Below, in pieces: positions 35,685-44,828 of a stretch of DNA of 64,000 bases (its first letter is position 1; the number at the start of each line of letters is the position of its first letter). The notes under the pieces are model-generated. The model did no database searches and had not been told where the DNA came from. It saw nothing but the letters and a program-made list of their open reading frames with translations. The translations under genes and the position numbers were made by a program. The stretch is from Pseudoselenomonas ruminantium (GTDB taxonomy: Bacteria; Bacillota; Negativicutes; Selenomonadales; Selenomonadaceae), in contig SVCA01000007.1 in NCBI GenBank assembly GCA_015058625.1, positions 62,001 through 126,000 on the forward strand. The letters run 5' to 3'.

Positions 35685-38519
35685 TTAAATGCAATGTTCC
35701 AACCACTGTTCATAGGATTTTAAGAGCAGTGTATCCAGTCCTGTCTGGCGCGCCTTGAGCAAAGCTTCTTTAGCCGCCGCAAATTCGCCCAAATGATAGA
35801 GACAGCGTCCCAACGCCAGCCAAAATTCACCATCTGCTTCCTCCTGGGAAATATTGGCGAGCACCGCCAATGCACTTTGCCATTTTTCCTCCCGCAGCAT
35901 ATCCGCTGTCAGCATTGGCCAGATTTCCCGCTCTCCTAGTGCAAGCTGCGCATAGGTACTTATCTGTTCGTCATCGCCATAACGCAAAATATATGGCCAG
36001 AGGATTTTATACGTTGACCATTCCACTGCGTTTCCACCTTGGAAAGCACCTTGCCAGCAACTTTGCATTTCGGCGGGCATAAGCGCTATCAGCTGCCGTT
36101 CCGCCTCACGATAGTTTTTCCTCGTTTTGCGCTGCAGACGCAACAGCAGATTAATTGTCTGGTCCAGGTTCTCAGCCAACCCTGCCTGCAATTTATCCAT
36201 CAAAGCCGGCCAATCACCAGTCTGCAATAAATGATAATACTCCTGCCTAGGACTCTGTTTTCCATAAATATTTTTCAACTGCCCGCTATAATACGTATAG
36301 AGTTCCCCAAAACCATTGCGCTCGCAGAACCTGCGCAAAAAAGATAAATCCTGCTCTGTATCCGTAAAGTAAACGCTTAGTGCCTGTCGCAAAGCATCAT
36401 TTTCATTTTGCCTTAACTTGCAGAACACTTCCAACACTTGCTCCTCATAAGGATTAATGGACATTGCAAAGCTGCTATGTTCTAAAGAAGCCTCTCTCCC
36501 ACCGAGATATGCCTCGCAGTCCGCCAGCTTAGCGTAAACCAATGCCTCAATATCGCCAAAAGCCGAAGCTTCCTTACCATCACTATTTCGGGCTAAATGC
36601 AAGGCCTTAGCTAAATACCTTTCGCCTTGTTCATACTGTCCATATTCCTGGTAGAGCATTCCCTGTACAGCCCAAAAGTCAGGCAAATTTGAAAACACTC
36701 GACTCGCCGCCTGCGCAAAATCCATTTGCTCTTTCGCTGGTTCCTGCAAATCTTTCATACAATTGAGTACCATATAGTACATATTACTCTGCGTTCCCAG
36801 TCCTTTTATTGGTGACGCAATCGCCTGCAAAGCATAAAACTGGGCCTGCTTGTAATCGCCCAGCGTATAATAGCAGTCAGCCAAATAACGGTAATGCCAA
36901 GGCTTTTCCCCGTGTTCTGCTATATCCTTTTGCAGCAATGCCAGATTACGCTGATTTTTTGACTGTATCAGGCCCGTAGAATATCCCATATGCATCACTT
37001 TCAGCTCCGGCACCTCCCAGAAGTTCATGACCTGCCCCGAAGTGTTTTCCAGATTTTCATGAATTCTGCCCCGATAGCGCAGATATGGTCTATTGCGGAA
37101 CAGGCGTATATTGCAAAAACGCGATATCTCCCGCAAACCATCATCGGCATCTACATTGCAGATTGTCAAACGCACAGCCTCTGTCTGCGGATAGCTATGC
37201 TCACACTCCGCCAACGCCCCCCGAACCTCTGTCGGTCGCTCGAAGTATTCATCGGCATCCAAGAAGGCTATCCAATCGCCCTGCACATATTTCAAGGCCT
37301 CATTACGCGCTGCCGCAAAATCATCCTGCCATGTATAGGAATAGACTTTTGCCCCCCCCCTTTCAGCCAGCTTACAGGTATCATCCGTAGAGCCCGTATC
37401 CAGCACAATACATTCATCGGCATAAACTTGCGCATTTTCCAGCCAACGGCTGATATTGGCGGCTTCGTTTTTGGCAATTACACAGGCGGTTATCTTCATT
37501 TGCTGCGCAGTCTTGTCCAATGTTTCAAAATATCTTTGCCGCTTTTGCCATAACTTCCCCATAGCGCTATCAAAAACAGTCGGCTCTAAACCTTGATAGT
37601 TTATGCCTACGCTCATCGCCTTAGCCATCTCGTCAGCCGCCTTCCTGTATTCCCAGCCTGCGGCCAGACTTTCGGCATATTCCGCATGGAATTCCGGCAG
37701 TTCCGGATAATCCTTTAGTGCCATTTGCGCTACTCGTTGCCGTTCCCGATAATCCCGTTTTTTCTCCGACAACTTAGCCAGCAGCAGACGATAAGAGCGG
37801 CTGGCATAGGTCTCCAGTTGTCTTCCCCGCCGGATATCCATATAGGCATACTTCATGGCATTTTCCCCGTCGCCGAGCCCATCATAGGTTTCTGCTAAAT
37901 ATCCATAATAATGGCCCGGGTCCTTAGCCTTTGCCATTTCCTGCAGCAATATCTTCAGATTGCGCTGTGCCTTGGCTGTGCCTTGCGCACCGGCATAGCC
38001 CGTATGAATCAAGGTCAGTGTTGCTGGCGGAATCGTAACAATCCCCGTTACCAGCTCACCATTTTGACGCAGTTCCTCATGTATAGCTCCCTCATAACGT
38101 AAATCTGCTTTCCGACGGAAAATACGCGGCACGTATAAGGATAACATCGCTTTTCCCGCTTCATCTACATCCTGACGCTGAATTAGCAGCAAATTCACGG
38201 AAGGCTCCTGTTTGCGAATAACCGTCCCTAAATTCTTTTTCGTCTCCTCACTGAAATATTCATCCGCATCTAAAAAGATCACCCAGTCACCGCTCAACTT
38301 GCCTAGGGCAAAATTGCGGGCCGCAGCAAAATCATCCTGCCAGGTATAGTCATATATTTTTGCACCGTAACTTTGCGCTATCGTCTTGGTCTTATCTGTG
38401 GAACCTGTATCGATAACCACAATTTCATCAGCTACCGCCTGTACAGAGTCCAATGAAGCGGACAAGTTTTTTTCTTCATTTTTTACGATATAGCATACAG
38501 ACACAGCTATTTTCCCCAT
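35685..38519 (-). CDS. tandem family-2 glycosyltransferase with TPR segments, 2
   Basis: The start at 38519 (MGKIAVSVCYIVKNEEKNLS) follows an AAGGGGGG site; an earlier ATG has no ribosome site. The 944-residue protein has GT-A domains at about 1-230 (VVIDTGSTDKT, IFLDADEYF) and 345-560 (ITACVIAKNEAANISRW, VLDTGSTDDT, AFLDADEYF). A long TPR-like C-terminal half contains repeated LAKALHLARNSD-type helices. A run of nine G in the coding strand at residues 387-389 falls in the second GT-A domain. Change of that run by one base would end translation early and remove the second catalytic domain and the tail. Confidence 0.88.
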   Translation of the reverse strand: MGKIAVSVCYIVKNEEKNLSASLDSVQAVADEIVVIDTGSTDKTKTIAQSYGAKIYDYTWQDDFAAARNFALGKLSGDWVIFLDADEYFSEETKKNLGTVIRKQEPSVNLLLIQRQDVDEAGKAMLSLYVPRIFRRKADLRYEGAIHEELRQNGELVTGIVTIPPATLTLIHTGYAGAQGTAKAQRNLKILLQEMAKAKDPGHYYGYLAETYDGLGDGENAMKYAYMDIRRGRQLETYASRSYRLLLAKLSEKKRDYRERQRVAQMALKDYPELPEFHAEYAESLAAGWEYRKAADEMAKAMSVGINYQGLEPTVFDSAMGKLWQKRQRYFETLDKTAQQMKITACVIAKNEAANISRWLENAQVYADECIVLDTGSTDDTCKLAERGGAKVYSYTWQDDFAAARNEALKYVQGDWIAFLDADEYFERPTEVRGALAECEHSYPQTEAVRLTICNVDADDGLREISRFCNIRLFRNRPYLRYRGRIHENLENTSGQVMNFWEVPELKVMHMGYSTGLIQSKNQRNLALLQKDIAEHGEKPWHYRYLADCYYTLGDYKQAQFYALQAIASPIKGLGTQSNMYYMVLNCMKDLQEPAKEQMDFAQAASRVFSNLPDFWAVQGMLYQEYGQYEQGERYLAKALHLARNSDGKEASAFGDIEALVYAKLADCEAYLGGREASLEHSSFAMSINPYEEQVLEVFCKLRQNENDALRQALSVYFTDTEQDLSFLRRFCERNGFGELYTYYSGQLKNIYGKQSPRQEYYHLLQTGDWPALMDKLQAGLAENLDQTINLLLRLQRKTRKNYREAERQLIALMPAEMQSCWQGAFQGGNAVEWSTYKILWPYILRYGDDEQISTYAQLALGEREIWPMLTADMLREEKWQSALAVLANISQEEADGEFWLALGRCLYHLGEFAAAKEALLKARQTGLDTLLLKSYEQWLEHCI
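37352..37360 (-). repeat. poly-G (G9) tract inside a glycosyltransferase gene
   Basis: Nine consecutive C on the plus strand (G on the coding strand) encode part of AERGGAKVYSY. Relatives encode this spot without a homopolymer. Runs of eight or more G are typical slipped-strand sites in flagellin-glycan genes of other bacteria. This is the longest G/C run noticed in the window. Confidence 0.6.
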
Positions 38520-38560
38520 ACAGTTCCCCCCTTTGCTGTATATTTTCGGCAAGATAAATA

Positions 38561-38589
38561 AAAAACCTCTCCATAACGGAGAGGTTTTT
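38561..38589 (-). terminator. rho-independent terminator after the fliD-fliS-fliT operon
   Basis: A 7-bp stem CCTCTCC/GGAGAGG with loop ATAAC is extended by five A-T pairs and followed on the minus strand by T-rich sequence. It begins three bases past the stop of the FliT-like gene and separates the flagellar cluster from the glycosyltransferase genes. Confidence 0.85.
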
Positions 38590-38591
38590 CG

Positions 38592-38948
38592 TTAATATTT
38601 TTTGTTAAATATATTGCCCAGTGTATTCAGCCCTTGAATATCATAGGCATGAACACTGGCATTTTGTTGGCGGGAGCGGTTGAGCCACGCCTTGGCTTTG
38701 TATATGACCTGCATATCAAGGGGCTTAATTTTCTGCACAAGCTCCTGACATTCCTGCGTCTTACGATAGACCTCAGTCTCCGGCAGAGCCTTCATCCGAT
38801 CCACCAAGTCACCACGCTGCTGCTCTAAATCCAGAAATTGGTCAACATCATCATTGTCGATGAATTTTAGCAGCTCCTGCGTAAGTGTGTAGTAAAGCCT
38901 CCAGTTGGCTTTAGCCTGTTCCATGGGTTCTAAGTTTTTAGCCGACAT
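38592..38948 (-). CDS. FliT-like flagellar chaperone or hypothetical flagellar protein
   Basis: The start at 38948 is chosen for an AAGGTGAT seven bases upstream; it overlaps fliS by 11 bases. The 118-residue product is helical and charged (EQAKANWRLYYTLTQELLKFIDNDDVDQFLDLEQQRGDLVDRM), of FliT size. FliT caps or shields FliD before export, and its gene usually follows fliD and fliS, as here. Sequence likeness to known FliT is weak, so the role rests on position and size. Confidence 0.6.
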   Translation of the reverse strand: MSAKNLEPMEQAKANWRLYYTLTQELLKFIDNDDVDQFLDLEQQRGDLVDRMKALPETEVYRKTQECQELVQKIKPLDMQVIYKAKAWLNRSRQQNASVHAYDIQGLNTLGNIFNKKY

Positions 38949-39351
38949 AGCTATCACCTTGAACATTCTTCGTCCCGCCATCCTGACGGGCTTTTTTCAT
39001 CGCCTGTGCCCAAGCGTCTCTAAGTTCCTTGATGATATCGATGGCTTCCTGAATGAGCGCTGGATCGCTTTTCATGTTCCCCTCTACCAGACGGTCATAG
39101 GTGTAATTGTAGAGGGGCATCAGCTGATGGGAAATATCGTAGTCCATATTGAGCGTAATACGAAATTCCGAAATAATCTGCTGTGCTTTCTGCAGAAGGG
39201 TGTTAGCGTTTTCATACTGCTTATTTTCCACCGCCTCTTTGCCCTCATTCATGAATTTCAGACATCCGTTGTAGAGCATCAGCGTCAGTGCTTCTGGCGT
39301 GGCTGTCATAATCTGCTGTCGTTTGTAGGCTTCTGCTGCATTATTTACCAT
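38938..39351 (-). CDS. fliS: flagellin export chaperone FliS
   Basis: The 137-residue helical protein starts MVNNAAEAYKRQQIMTATPEALTLMLYNGCLKF, a clear FliS start, and has the conserved LMPLYNYTYDRLVEGN. FliS binds the C-terminal helix of flagellin in the cytoplasm and keeps it unfolded for export. It lies between fliD and the FliT-like gene, its usual place. With at least four flagellins, one a giant, it may serve several clients. Confidence 0.95.
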   Translation of the reverse strand: MVNNAAEAYKRQQIMTATPEALTLMLYNGCLKFMNEGKEAVENKQYENANTLLQKAQQIISEFRITLNMDYDISHQLMPLYNYTYDRLVEGNMKSDPALIQEAIDIIKELRDAWAQAMKKARQDGGTKNVQGDSYVG

Positions 39352-39379
39352 CTTGTTGCCTCCCTAGAATGGAACGGCC

Positions 39380-41515
39380 TTATTGACCGCCAGTAATATA
39401 CCCCATGGAAACACTCATGCGCTGAATCGCAATTTCCATCGCATCATATTTCTTGTAGAGCAAGTTTTCATAGGACTTCATCATCGTCTTGAAATTCGAC
39501 ATCTTCGTCTGAAGTTCCCGAATAAGGTCGCCCAATGAACTGCCGTCTGCCGCTTCCGTGGAAGTTCCGGCATAGGATTTCATGGTCTTGAGGTTCTTGT
39601 ACAGGGAATCGGAGATACGTCCGATAACGCCCTGCTTGTCGTAGTCGGTCTGAACCTTGCCATTCTCATCGGTGTAGTCACCGGAGGAATTGAAGAGTTC
39701 ACGAACACTGTCCGGTTCAGCGGCCAGTGCCGTCTTGAGCTTGTCTTCATCCAGCGTGATATGGCCTCTGTCCGTAGATGAGGTTATACCTATGGACATC
39801 ATGGTATTGTACTTGCCCGTGACCCCTTCTACCGGCGTATAGAGTGCCTGACGCATTTCGCTTATGACCTTGCCAATGGTATTGTCGTGATTTAGGAGGC
39901 CGGATTTGGCCTTCTCATTCCACTTGTCAATCTGCTCCTGCGTCATGCCCTTTTCCTGGGTCTGTGTCAGCACGCCGTAGTCGCTGTAGGTCTGCTCATA
40001 GTATTTATCATTGAGTTCATCGATAATCTTGTTGTAATCTTCGACAAACTTCTTGACGTTTTCAATGAGCTTGTCAGTGTCCTGACTTACGGTAACGGTA
40101 GTCGAGCCAATAGCTCCCAACGTATAGGTGACATTGCCGACAGTAAGCTTTGCCGTATCCGAAGTATAGTCACGGCCATCAATCGTGACCTTGGCACTTT
40201 GCCCGCTGACACCCTGCGTATAGGTGGTAACCTCACTACCATCAGCATTTTTTGTGGTTTCTGCTACGGCAAGGCCTGTGGTATCGGCTGACAATCCATC
40301 CGTAATGCCCGAAAGACCCAGCTCATTTACAAAGTAGCGGCCATTCTCGGCGGCTACCGTGGTCGCACTGCTGTCCACCTTGAAGGAAAGATTGCCGCTC
40401 TTGGCGGCGATAGTCAGTTTGCCGTCATCACTCAGCGCAGCGGTGAAATTATCCGAAGCATTGATTTTATCCATCAAACTCTGCACGGTATCGTTGCCAT
40501 CAACCGATAAAGCTAAATCATTGGTAGCCGTGCCATCGGACAGGGTAAAGGCAATCGGTTCCGCTGTGCCTTCACTCGTGGGCTTAAAGACGGCGTTCAG
40601 CTTGGAATCTGCCCCCAGTGTCACATCAGACGTATAGGAAGCTGCCGTACCGCCCACCGAACTTACCCCGGCAGTGGTTTGCACCTTCAGCGCACTCGAC
40701 AGCGTACTGGTAATATTATTATTACTATCCGTTGTCTGCGTAACCGAACCCATATTCAGATTGTTCAGCAGATTTTTGCCATTGGTGCCGACATTACCGG
40801 CAGAAGCATTAATCGATAGCAGAATCTTGTTATCCGCGCCGCCTTCCTTCTGGTAAAGCGAGAAGGCATCATTGGCACTGTCATAGCTGGCCTTGATATT
40901 AACCCCCGACTGCTTTATCCGGGAAGCTAAGTCATTGAGGGTCAGATTGCTGGTCAGTATCTCCTCATAGGTAAAGGAGATGGTCGCCTTATTCGCTGTT
41001 GAGCCCGAACCATCGGCAATATCAAAGGAAAGCAAATTGGATTTGGCAAGATTCCCCGATGTATCCGCACTCATATTGGCCTTCAAGGTGCTCTGCTGGT
41101 CTGACGTGAACAGCACATCCTTCAGATAGATACTGGAGGATGCTGTTGTATTGGCTCTCTTAATACCGTCTGCCCCTGTCAGGAGATAGGCATTGGAAGC
41201 CATCTGCGTCACATTTACCGTATGCGACATAGCCGCCGCATCAGCATTGGCTACAGCCGTGGCCGCCGTTGAATTGGAACTTGCCGCACTCATCGGACTG
41301 GTCGTAGACGATAATTTGTAATTGTAGAGTGTCGAAGAATTGAACGTATTGAGGTCGTTATACACATTGGAATACGCTTCCTTAATCCACTCATTCTTGA
41401 CTTCTTCCTTGTACATCTTGTCATACTGGTTCTGACGGCTCATCATGCCCATGCGAACCATCGAATCAACATCAATACCTGACCCGGAAAGGCCATAAAT
41501 TCCCATACCACTCAT
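39380..41515 (-). CDS. fliD: flagellar cap protein FliD
   Basis: FliD (hook-associated protein 2) caps the filament and helps flagellin fold there. The 711-residue protein starts IYGLSGSGIDVDSMVRMGMMSRQNQYDKMYKEE, the conserved FliD start. It ends with a coiled segment (LGDLIRELQTKMSNFKTMMKSYENLLYKKYDAMEIAIQRMSVSMGYI). Length is above the usual 450-670 because of an enlarged Ser/Thr-rich middle domain, which might also be glycosylated. A GAGGAGGTG ribosome site precedes the ATG. Confidence 0.95.
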   Translation of the reverse strand: MSGMGIYGLSGSGIDVDSMVRMGMMSRQNQYDKMYKEEVKNEWIKEAYSNVYNDLNTFNSSTLYNYKLSSTTSPMSAASSNSTAATAVANADAAAMSHTVNVTQMASNAYLLTGADGIKRANTTASSSIYLKDVLFTSDQQSTLKANMSADTSGNLAKSNLLSFDIADGSGSTANKATISFTYEEILTSNLTLNDLASRIKQSGVNIKASYDSANDAFSLYQKEGGADNKILLSINASAGNVGTNGKNLLNNLNMGSVTQTTDSNNNITSTLSSALKVQTTAGVSSVGGTAASYTSDVTLGADSKLNAVFKPTSEGTAEPIAFTLSDGTATNDLALSVDGNDTVQSLMDKINASDNFTAALSDDGKLTIAAKSGNLSFKVDSSATTVAAENGRYFVNELGLSGITDGLSADTTGLAVAETTKNADGSEVTTYTQGVSGQSAKVTIDGRDYTSDTAKLTVGNVTYTLGAIGSTTVTVSQDTDKLIENVKKFVEDYNKIIDELNDKYYEQTYSDYGVLTQTQEKGMTQEQIDKWNEKAKSGLLNHDNTIGKVISEMRQALYTPVEGVTGKYNTMMSIGITSSTDRGHITLDEDKLKTALAAEPDSVRELFNSSGDYTDENGKVQTDYDKQGVIGRISDSLYKNLKTMKSYAGTSTEAADGSSLGDLIRELQTKMSNFKTMMKSYENLLYKKYDAMEIAIQRMSVSMGYITGGQ

Positions 41516-41528
41516 GATTCACACCTCC

Positions 41529-41972
41529 TCAGGCATTCTTATCGAGGAAGGCACCTAACCATTCGCGAGCCTTAGCCATCTGGTCAAGCATTTCTTCTGG
41601 CGGCACTTCCTTGAGCACTTCATGGGTTTTCTTATCCAGCATCTTCACAGACATCATATTGACCTCTTTGTGATACTGGAATTCCAGGTTACAGTTAATC
41701 TTGCTCATGAGCTCGTTTAGTTCCTTGGTCATGAAGCTGACGGATTTTTCATCCATTTGCTCGCGCTCATCGCGTTCCTTGGCTGAGTTTTTATCCTCTG
41801 CCTGCGTATTTTGCGCATCCTGCAAATTCTGCGCATCATCCGGCTTTTGGATTTTCAGTTCCTGACCTTCCGGGGCTTTTGCCTGCTGGACTTGTGACGA
41901 GGTGTCACTGACCCGCTCCGCAGCACCAGCCACAATTGAGGCCGATACTATGTCCTGAATTTTTCCTACCAT
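41529..41972 (-). CDS. flaG: FlaG family protein
   Basis: The last 65 residues (LNELMSKINCNLEFQYHKEVNMMSVKMLDKKTHEVLKEVPPEEMLDQMAKAREWLGAFLD) are a typical FlaG domain, which influences filament length in some species. The first 80 residues are polar and low in complexity, rich in Q, D, E and K. Total length 147. It sits 13 bases before fliD. Confidence 0.9.
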   Translation of the reverse strand: MVGKIQDIVSASIVAGAAERVSDTSSQVQQAKAPEGQELKIQKPDDAQNLQDAQNTQAEDKNSAKERDEREQMDEKSVSFMTKELNELMSKINCNLEFQYHKEVNMMSVKMLDKKTHEVLKEVPPEEMLDQMAKAREWLGAFLDKNA

Positions 41973-42021
41973 GTTAATCCCTCCGTAGATTCACACCAGT
42001 TTCCTTAACTTAAATTTTTAA

Positions 42022-42249
42022 TTACTCCTTCGGCAGGCCGGCGCTTAAATCCAAATCCATGGGCACCGGAGCGGCCGCATTTTTATTTTCTTCCTGTATC
42101 GCACGATAGATTTCGCCGCGATAAATCTTTATATCACGCGGTGCGTCAATGGCAATGCGGACATTGTCCCCCTGCACTTCCACCACGTTGATAACAATGT
42201 TGTCGCCAATCATAATCTGCTGACGAGGTTTGCGAGTAAGTACGAGCAT
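42022..42249 (-). CDS. csrA: carbon storage/flagellin translation regulator CsrA
   Basis: The 75-residue RNA-binding protein starts MLVLTRKPRQQIMIGDNIVINVVEVQGDNVRIAIDAP, a full CsrA core, with a slightly longer acidic tail. In Firmicutes it represses flagellin translation until FliW binds it. The start codon overlaps the fliW stop by one base (TAATG), so the two are made together. Confidence 0.97.
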   Translation of the reverse strand: MLVLTRKPRQQIMIGDNIVINVVEVQGDNVRIAIDAPRDIKIYRGEIYRAIQEENKNAAAPVPMDLDLSAGLPKE

Positions 42250-42695
42250 TATTGTTCCTCCTTATTTTCCGGAAACAATCTATGCTTAGTCGTATAACCG
42301 CTCTTGTCCAGTACGAGCTGACGGGCCTGCATATTGGCAGTATTGAGAACCACAGGCGCCATAAGATTGGCCGTCATGTCCTGCACCTTGCCATTATTAA
42401 CCGTAATCAGCGTGTAGATAAGCATATCTTCCTGTTTCGTGAGTTCCAGCTTATTCTGATTTTCATCGTCAATCTCGAACTCATAATCCGGGAAGAATAC
42501 GAAGGGCATAGTCATCAAGAACGCCAAGTCAGGCGTTGCCAGCGACTGCAGAAACACATAAGGGCTTTCCTCATCATAAGGAACAATCACAAACTCATGT
42601 TCATCTTCAAAGGCGGGTATACCATCAGCAAAATGTACAATCTTGTCCTCTGCTACTTCTACTTCACCAAATCGTAATGTGTTGACCTTTTTCAT
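42249..42695 (-). CDS. fliW: flagellar assembly factor FliW
   Basis: The 148-residue protein has FliW features: FGEVEVAEDKIVHFADGIPAFEDEHEFVI, LATPDLAFLMTMPFVFFPDYEFEID and NLMAPVVLNTANMQARQLVLDKSGYTTKHRLF. FliW binds either flagellin or CsrA, and so links free flagellin level to flagellin translation. A large set of flagellins downstream and upstream may be under this switch. Confidence 0.97.
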   Translation of the reverse strand: MKKVNTLRFGEVEVAEDKIVHFADGIPAFEDEHEFVIVPYDEESPYVFLQSLATPDLAFLMTMPFVFFPDYEFEIDDENQNKLELTKQEDMLIYTLITVNNGKVQDMTANLMAPVVLNTANMQARQLVLDKSGYTTKHRLFPENKEEQ

Positions 42696-42726
42696 CTGCT
42701 ATGCCTCCACTTCCACATCATTTACA

Positions 42727-43323
42727 TCATGCGTAAATATCGTACTTGCCTTCGGTCACCCAACGTTTTACATCAGCTTTTTGCTGCAGATAAGTTTCAA
42801 CCTTGCCCGGGGTAAAATTCGTCTCCGCAAAAGACTTGGCATCAATATTGACGGTTAAATCCCCTAAGTCCGGTTCCCCCACCGCCTCAATGGGATGGAA
42901 TTTTATCTCCGGGTCGGGAATAAGTTCCGTCGTAATATGCCAATTTTTGCTTTGTTCTATCTCTTGACGAAGTTTGCTGTCATACCGCTGTTCCACGGGC
43001 TTTTTGCCCCGTTTGCCACTATTTTCCACATTGTCCCAGGCTTCCTGCGTCCAGCGGGAAGTTGTCTTGGACAAGTCGGAAAAGCCCTGCTGACCATGCT
43101 CACGGGCAAAATCCGTGTGATTGGTAAAGCCGTAAGCATGACGGCTGGGGTATTGGTCAATTTCCACAGAGGGCTGGGTCCAATGCCTGTTGGAACGGGG
43201 CAACCTAGCCTCCGAGTGCAGCTCCGCAGGCGTAGAATGAGCCTCTAATTTGCCTAGCTGCGTATGCACACTAATCATTGGTTGGGTGAACCGCATATTA
43301 AGCCTTGGTATATTGCTTAGCAT
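42727..43323 (-). CDS. DUF6470 (YviE-like) flagellar-cluster protein
   Basis: The 198-residue protein begins IPRLNMRFTQPMISVHTQLGKLEAHSTPAELHSEARLPRSN and continues with WTQPSVEIDQYPSRHAYGFTNH. This beta/loop pattern is that of DUF6470/YviE, the gene found between flgL and fliW in Bacillus, which is the position here. No catalytic residues or membrane segment are seen. Function is unknown. Confidence 0.8.
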   Translation of the reverse strand: MLSNIPRLNMRFTQPMISVHTQLGKLEAHSTPAELHSEARLPRSNRHWTQPSVEIDQYPSRHAYGFTNHTDFAREHGQQGFSDLSKTTSRWTQEAWDNVENSGKRGKKPVEQRYDSKLRQEIEQSKNWHITTELIPDPEIKFHPIEAVGEPDLGDLTVNIDAKSFAETNFTPGKVETYLQQKADVKRWVTEGKYDIYA

Positions 43324-43414
43324 AGATTACTTCACCCTTTCCTTGGGAAATTCCTGCTAAATCCTTTTACTTACTCTTATTTTACCATGTTTTTCTTAAA
43401 AATTCCCTAAAAAT

Positions 43415-44734
43415 TTACAGATAATCTGCCAGACTCTGCGGGAGAATTCTGCCGCCCAAGGACAGGCTCATATTGTATATGGTCTGCTCCTGCATGAGCC
43501 TTACTGCCAACTGTGCCACATCTGTTGAACTCACATCCGTGATGTCACTGGTGATGGTTTCATTCTGCGTCGTCAGCATCGTTTTGACGGAATTATACAG
43601 CTGCTGGCGGGAACCCAATGTCGTCTCCGTCTCCACCGTCACCGCATGGGCTTCGTCGGAAACAGTCTGACCATCTGTCACCAGCCACTTATGGTCATCG
43701 GAAACCACTTTATTATGGACGGTGAGCATTTCATTGAGCATGGCCGTACCCGAATAACTATTACCGGAAGCGGGGTCGTCAAAGATATCACTGCCAAAAA
43801 TCTGTGGGCCGGTAACATTCACGGTATCGGCCGTCGGCTCCGTGGTACCGTTTTTCTTCACCATGGAAATGGCTTTATTATCCCCAGTATATTTGACAAT
43901 CTGCTGCTTGACGGTCTCAAATGTAAGTTTTGTATCTTTACCATTTATCGATACCGTAATTGAACTCCCCGCACCTGAATCCTTTAGTTCTCCTGTGTTC
44001 TTAAAATAGTCCGATACCTTAAAGCCTGAAACCGCAGCTGCTTCATCTCCATCCTTAACGGAGGTTCTCCCCTCTTTCACCATAATATCCTTATAGCCAT
44101 TTTCGACAAAATCGGCTGTATAAAGCTTCCCCGTTTGCGTATTCAGATAATACTCGTTCGCATTATCATCCTTAAGTCGAAGCATCTGCCGCAACGAACC
44201 AGTGTCTCCAGAATCATATTCCGTGGCAAAAAAAGCCTGCTGGTTGCTGTCCAGAGTCTTGGTTAAGCCACGTTCAACCTTCTCTTCCGACATGGTAAAT
44301 GGCTGTTTCAAATCCTGCTGGCCGCCGAACACATAGCGATCGCCCTGCATGGTATTTCCCAAAGACACGAGCTCCTGAATTTCCGCCATCATTTCCTTGC
44401 CGATAGCTGCCATATCCACCGTATTATTCGTATCGTTGGCCGCGGCAATGGTCTTTTCCTTGAAGGTTGTCTGAATGGCTGTCATATTTACAAGCGCCGC
44501 ATCTGAAGTTTTCATCCAGGAAATGGCCGTGCTGACATTGCTGGTGTATTGATTATTTTCTTCCAAGCCCGTATCATAACGCATAAACTTGGAATACCCC
44601 ACAGGGTCATCCGAAGGGCGGTGCAATTTACTGCCATCCCCCTGCTCCAGCAAACTGGTCTGCCGTGTATTGGCATCGTTTAACTGTTTCTGATAACCAT
44701 AGACCATCTGATTGCTGCTTACACGAATAGACAT
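43415..44734 (-). CDS. flgL: flagellar hook-filament junction protein FlgL
   Basis: FlgL (HAP3) joins the filament to FlgK. The 439-residue protein starts MSIRVSSNQMVYGYQKQLNDANTRQTSLLEQGDGSKLHRPSDDPVGYSKF. It ends with a flagellin-like helix (LAVRLMQEQTIYNMSLSLGGRILPQSLADYL). It is longer than many FlgL proteins (about 300 residues) because of a middle insert at about 150-330. It follows flgK after a dispersed double-hairpin repeat. Confidence 0.93.
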   Translation of the reverse strand: MSIRVSSNQMVYGYQKQLNDANTRQTSLLEQGDGSKLHRPSDDPVGYSKFMRYDTGLEENNQYTSNVSTAISWMKTSDAALVNMTAIQTTFKEKTIAAANDTNNTVDMAAIGKEMMAEIQELVSLGNTMQGDRYVFGGQQDLKQPFTMSEEKVERGLTKTLDSNQQAFFATEYDSGDTGSLRQMLRLKDDNANEYYLNTQTGKLYTADFVENGYKDIMVKEGRTSVKDGDEAAAVSGFKVSDYFKNTGELKDSGAGSSITVSINGKDTKLTFETVKQQIVKYTGDNKAISMVKKNGTTEPTADTVNVTGPQIFGSDIFDDPASGNSYSGTAMLNEMLTVHNKVVSDDHKWLVTDGQTVSDEAHAVTVETETTLGSRQQLYNSVKTMLTTQNETITSDITDVSSTDVAQLAVRLMQEQTIYNMSLSLGGRILPQSLADYL

Positions 44735-44780
44735 ATATGTTCACTTCCTATCTTGATTGATAATGTTCGTTAACATCTTC

Positions 44781-44828
44781 ACCTCATCCGAGCGCTATGC
44801 GCCCACCTTCCCCTCAAGGGGAAGGCTA
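44781..44828 (-). repeat. dispersed double-hairpin repeat, copy 2
   Basis: This has the same words as the copy at 5349-5399: on the minus strand TAGCCTTCCCC and GGGGAAGGTGG, then GGATGAGGT. The large hairpin has an 8-bp stem CCTTCCCC/GGGGAAGG with a 4-base loop; the small one is GCGC, ATA, GCGC. It starts directly after the flgK stop codon, in the flgK-flgL gap, so it is transcribed and may act on mRNA stability or ending. Confidence 0.75.
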
